Shown here: one piece after another, positions 10,091-10,295 of the stretch
Numbering within the stretch: the stretch's first letter is position 1
How the letters are laid out: every line of letters starts with the position of its first letter
Source: Phellopilus nigrolimitatus
Taxonomy: Eukaryota > Basidiomycota > Agaricomycetes > Hymenochaetales > Hymenochaetaceae
NCBI GenBank assembly: GCA_021029095.1
Contig: JAJOHG010000633.1
Coordinates: forward strand, 1 to 10,295
Length of the DNA stretch: 10,295 bases
Direction: 5' to 3'
Notes under the pieces: model-generated
Told to the model about the DNA's origin: nothing
Seen by the model: the letters and a program-made list of their open reading frames with translations, nothing else
The model's database searches: none
Translations under genes and position numbers: made by a program

Positions 10091-10295
10091 CCCCGAGTCT
10101 CAAATGAATCCGAACACAACGGAATCTTGTACGGCCATTTGTCTCTGAATCGTGAATCAGCATTTTCTTACCTGTGCAAATTCGATTTTTAACTTGTGTT
10201 GGGTGAGTTGAAGCTGGCGATACTGCGTTGATTCGATCATTACAATTATGAACAACTTCTGATTACATTGCACGTCTCTGTTTCCGACTCGGTCG
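10091..10295 (+). repeat. Truncated last copy (205 of 388 bp) with one substitution
   Basis: This copy follows the unit without a gap and is cut by the window end after unit position 205. It matches the standard copy except at 10278, where C replaces A (CACGTCTCTG for CACGTCTATG). On the minus strand this turns the TAG that ends the recurring frame into GAG; on the plus strand it turns a TAT codon into TCT. The substitution lies 18 bases from the end of the window, so an end-of-contig consensus error is as plausible as genuine edge divergence. Confidence 0.93.

Larger units (their letters stand above)
1..10295. repeat. 388-bp tandem satellite array, 26 full copies plus a partial copy
   Basis: The whole window is one head-to-tail array. 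The landmark CCCCGAGTCT recurs at 1, 391, 779 and then every 388 bases to 10091, always in the same orientation and with no spacer, inversion or inserted element. This gives 26 complete copies and a 205-bp remainder. The unit is about 44% GC. No unique sequence flanks the array, so its true length and genomic position are unknown. Long arrays of a few-hundred-bp non-coding unit are typical of eukaryotic satellite DNA at centromeres, subtelomeres or other heterochromatin; assigning this array to that class is inference from structure, since I do not recognise the monomer. Alternatives are a rolling-circle concatemer or extrachromosomal circle of a 388-bp template, or an assembly product of one. 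There is no gene-like region anywhere between the repeats. Confidence 0.97.

Noticed and set aside
1..10295. CRISPR array
   Set aside because: The repeat is 388 bp and continuous, with no variable spacers between short repeats.
1..10295. Insertion sequence or transposon copies
   Set aside because: No terminal inverted repeats, target duplications or transposase frame; the units abut directly with no spacer.

Overview
The whole window is one head-to-tail tandem repeat (satellite-type) array with a 388-bp unit. I see no protein-coding gene, tRNA, rRNA, CRISPR array or mobile element that I can support. The layout is: copy 1 at 1-390 (390 bp, carrying two extra A residues); 25 complete copies of exactly 388 bp at 391-10090, which look identical on reading; and a truncated copy of 205 bp at 10091-10295 with one substitution (A to C at 10278). 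No unique flanking sequence is present at either end, so the array probably continues past the window or the window is a whole contig made of repeat.

By hand count the unit has 84 A, 89 C, 83 G and 132 T. That is about 44% GC with a clear T excess on the + strand. It contains about 26 CpG dinucleotides against about 19 expected from base composition, so CpG is not depleted. A long, homogeneous, apparently non-coding array of this unit size suggests a eukaryotic nuclear genome (centromeric, subtelomeric or other heterochromatin). The CpG content argues against a heavily CpG-methylated, deamination-prone host compartment. I do not recognise the monomer and cannot name the organism.

Within the unit there are some weak, speculative signals. 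These are a 12-bp sequence resembling a CENP-B box lacking three central bases, a cluster of GAATC pentamers across the unit junction, two short TCG-centred dyads, a diverged internal duplication, and splice-donor-like hexamers on both strands. Overlapping antisense reading frames of 75 and 91 codons recur in every copy, but they are most simply the repeat's own open frames multiplied by copy number. The most informative observation is the variation pattern: none seen across 25 internal copies, with the only two differences in the first and last copies. That fits either recent amplification or homogenisation with edge divergence, or an assembly consensus of a collapsed or expanded repeat with errors at the contig ends.
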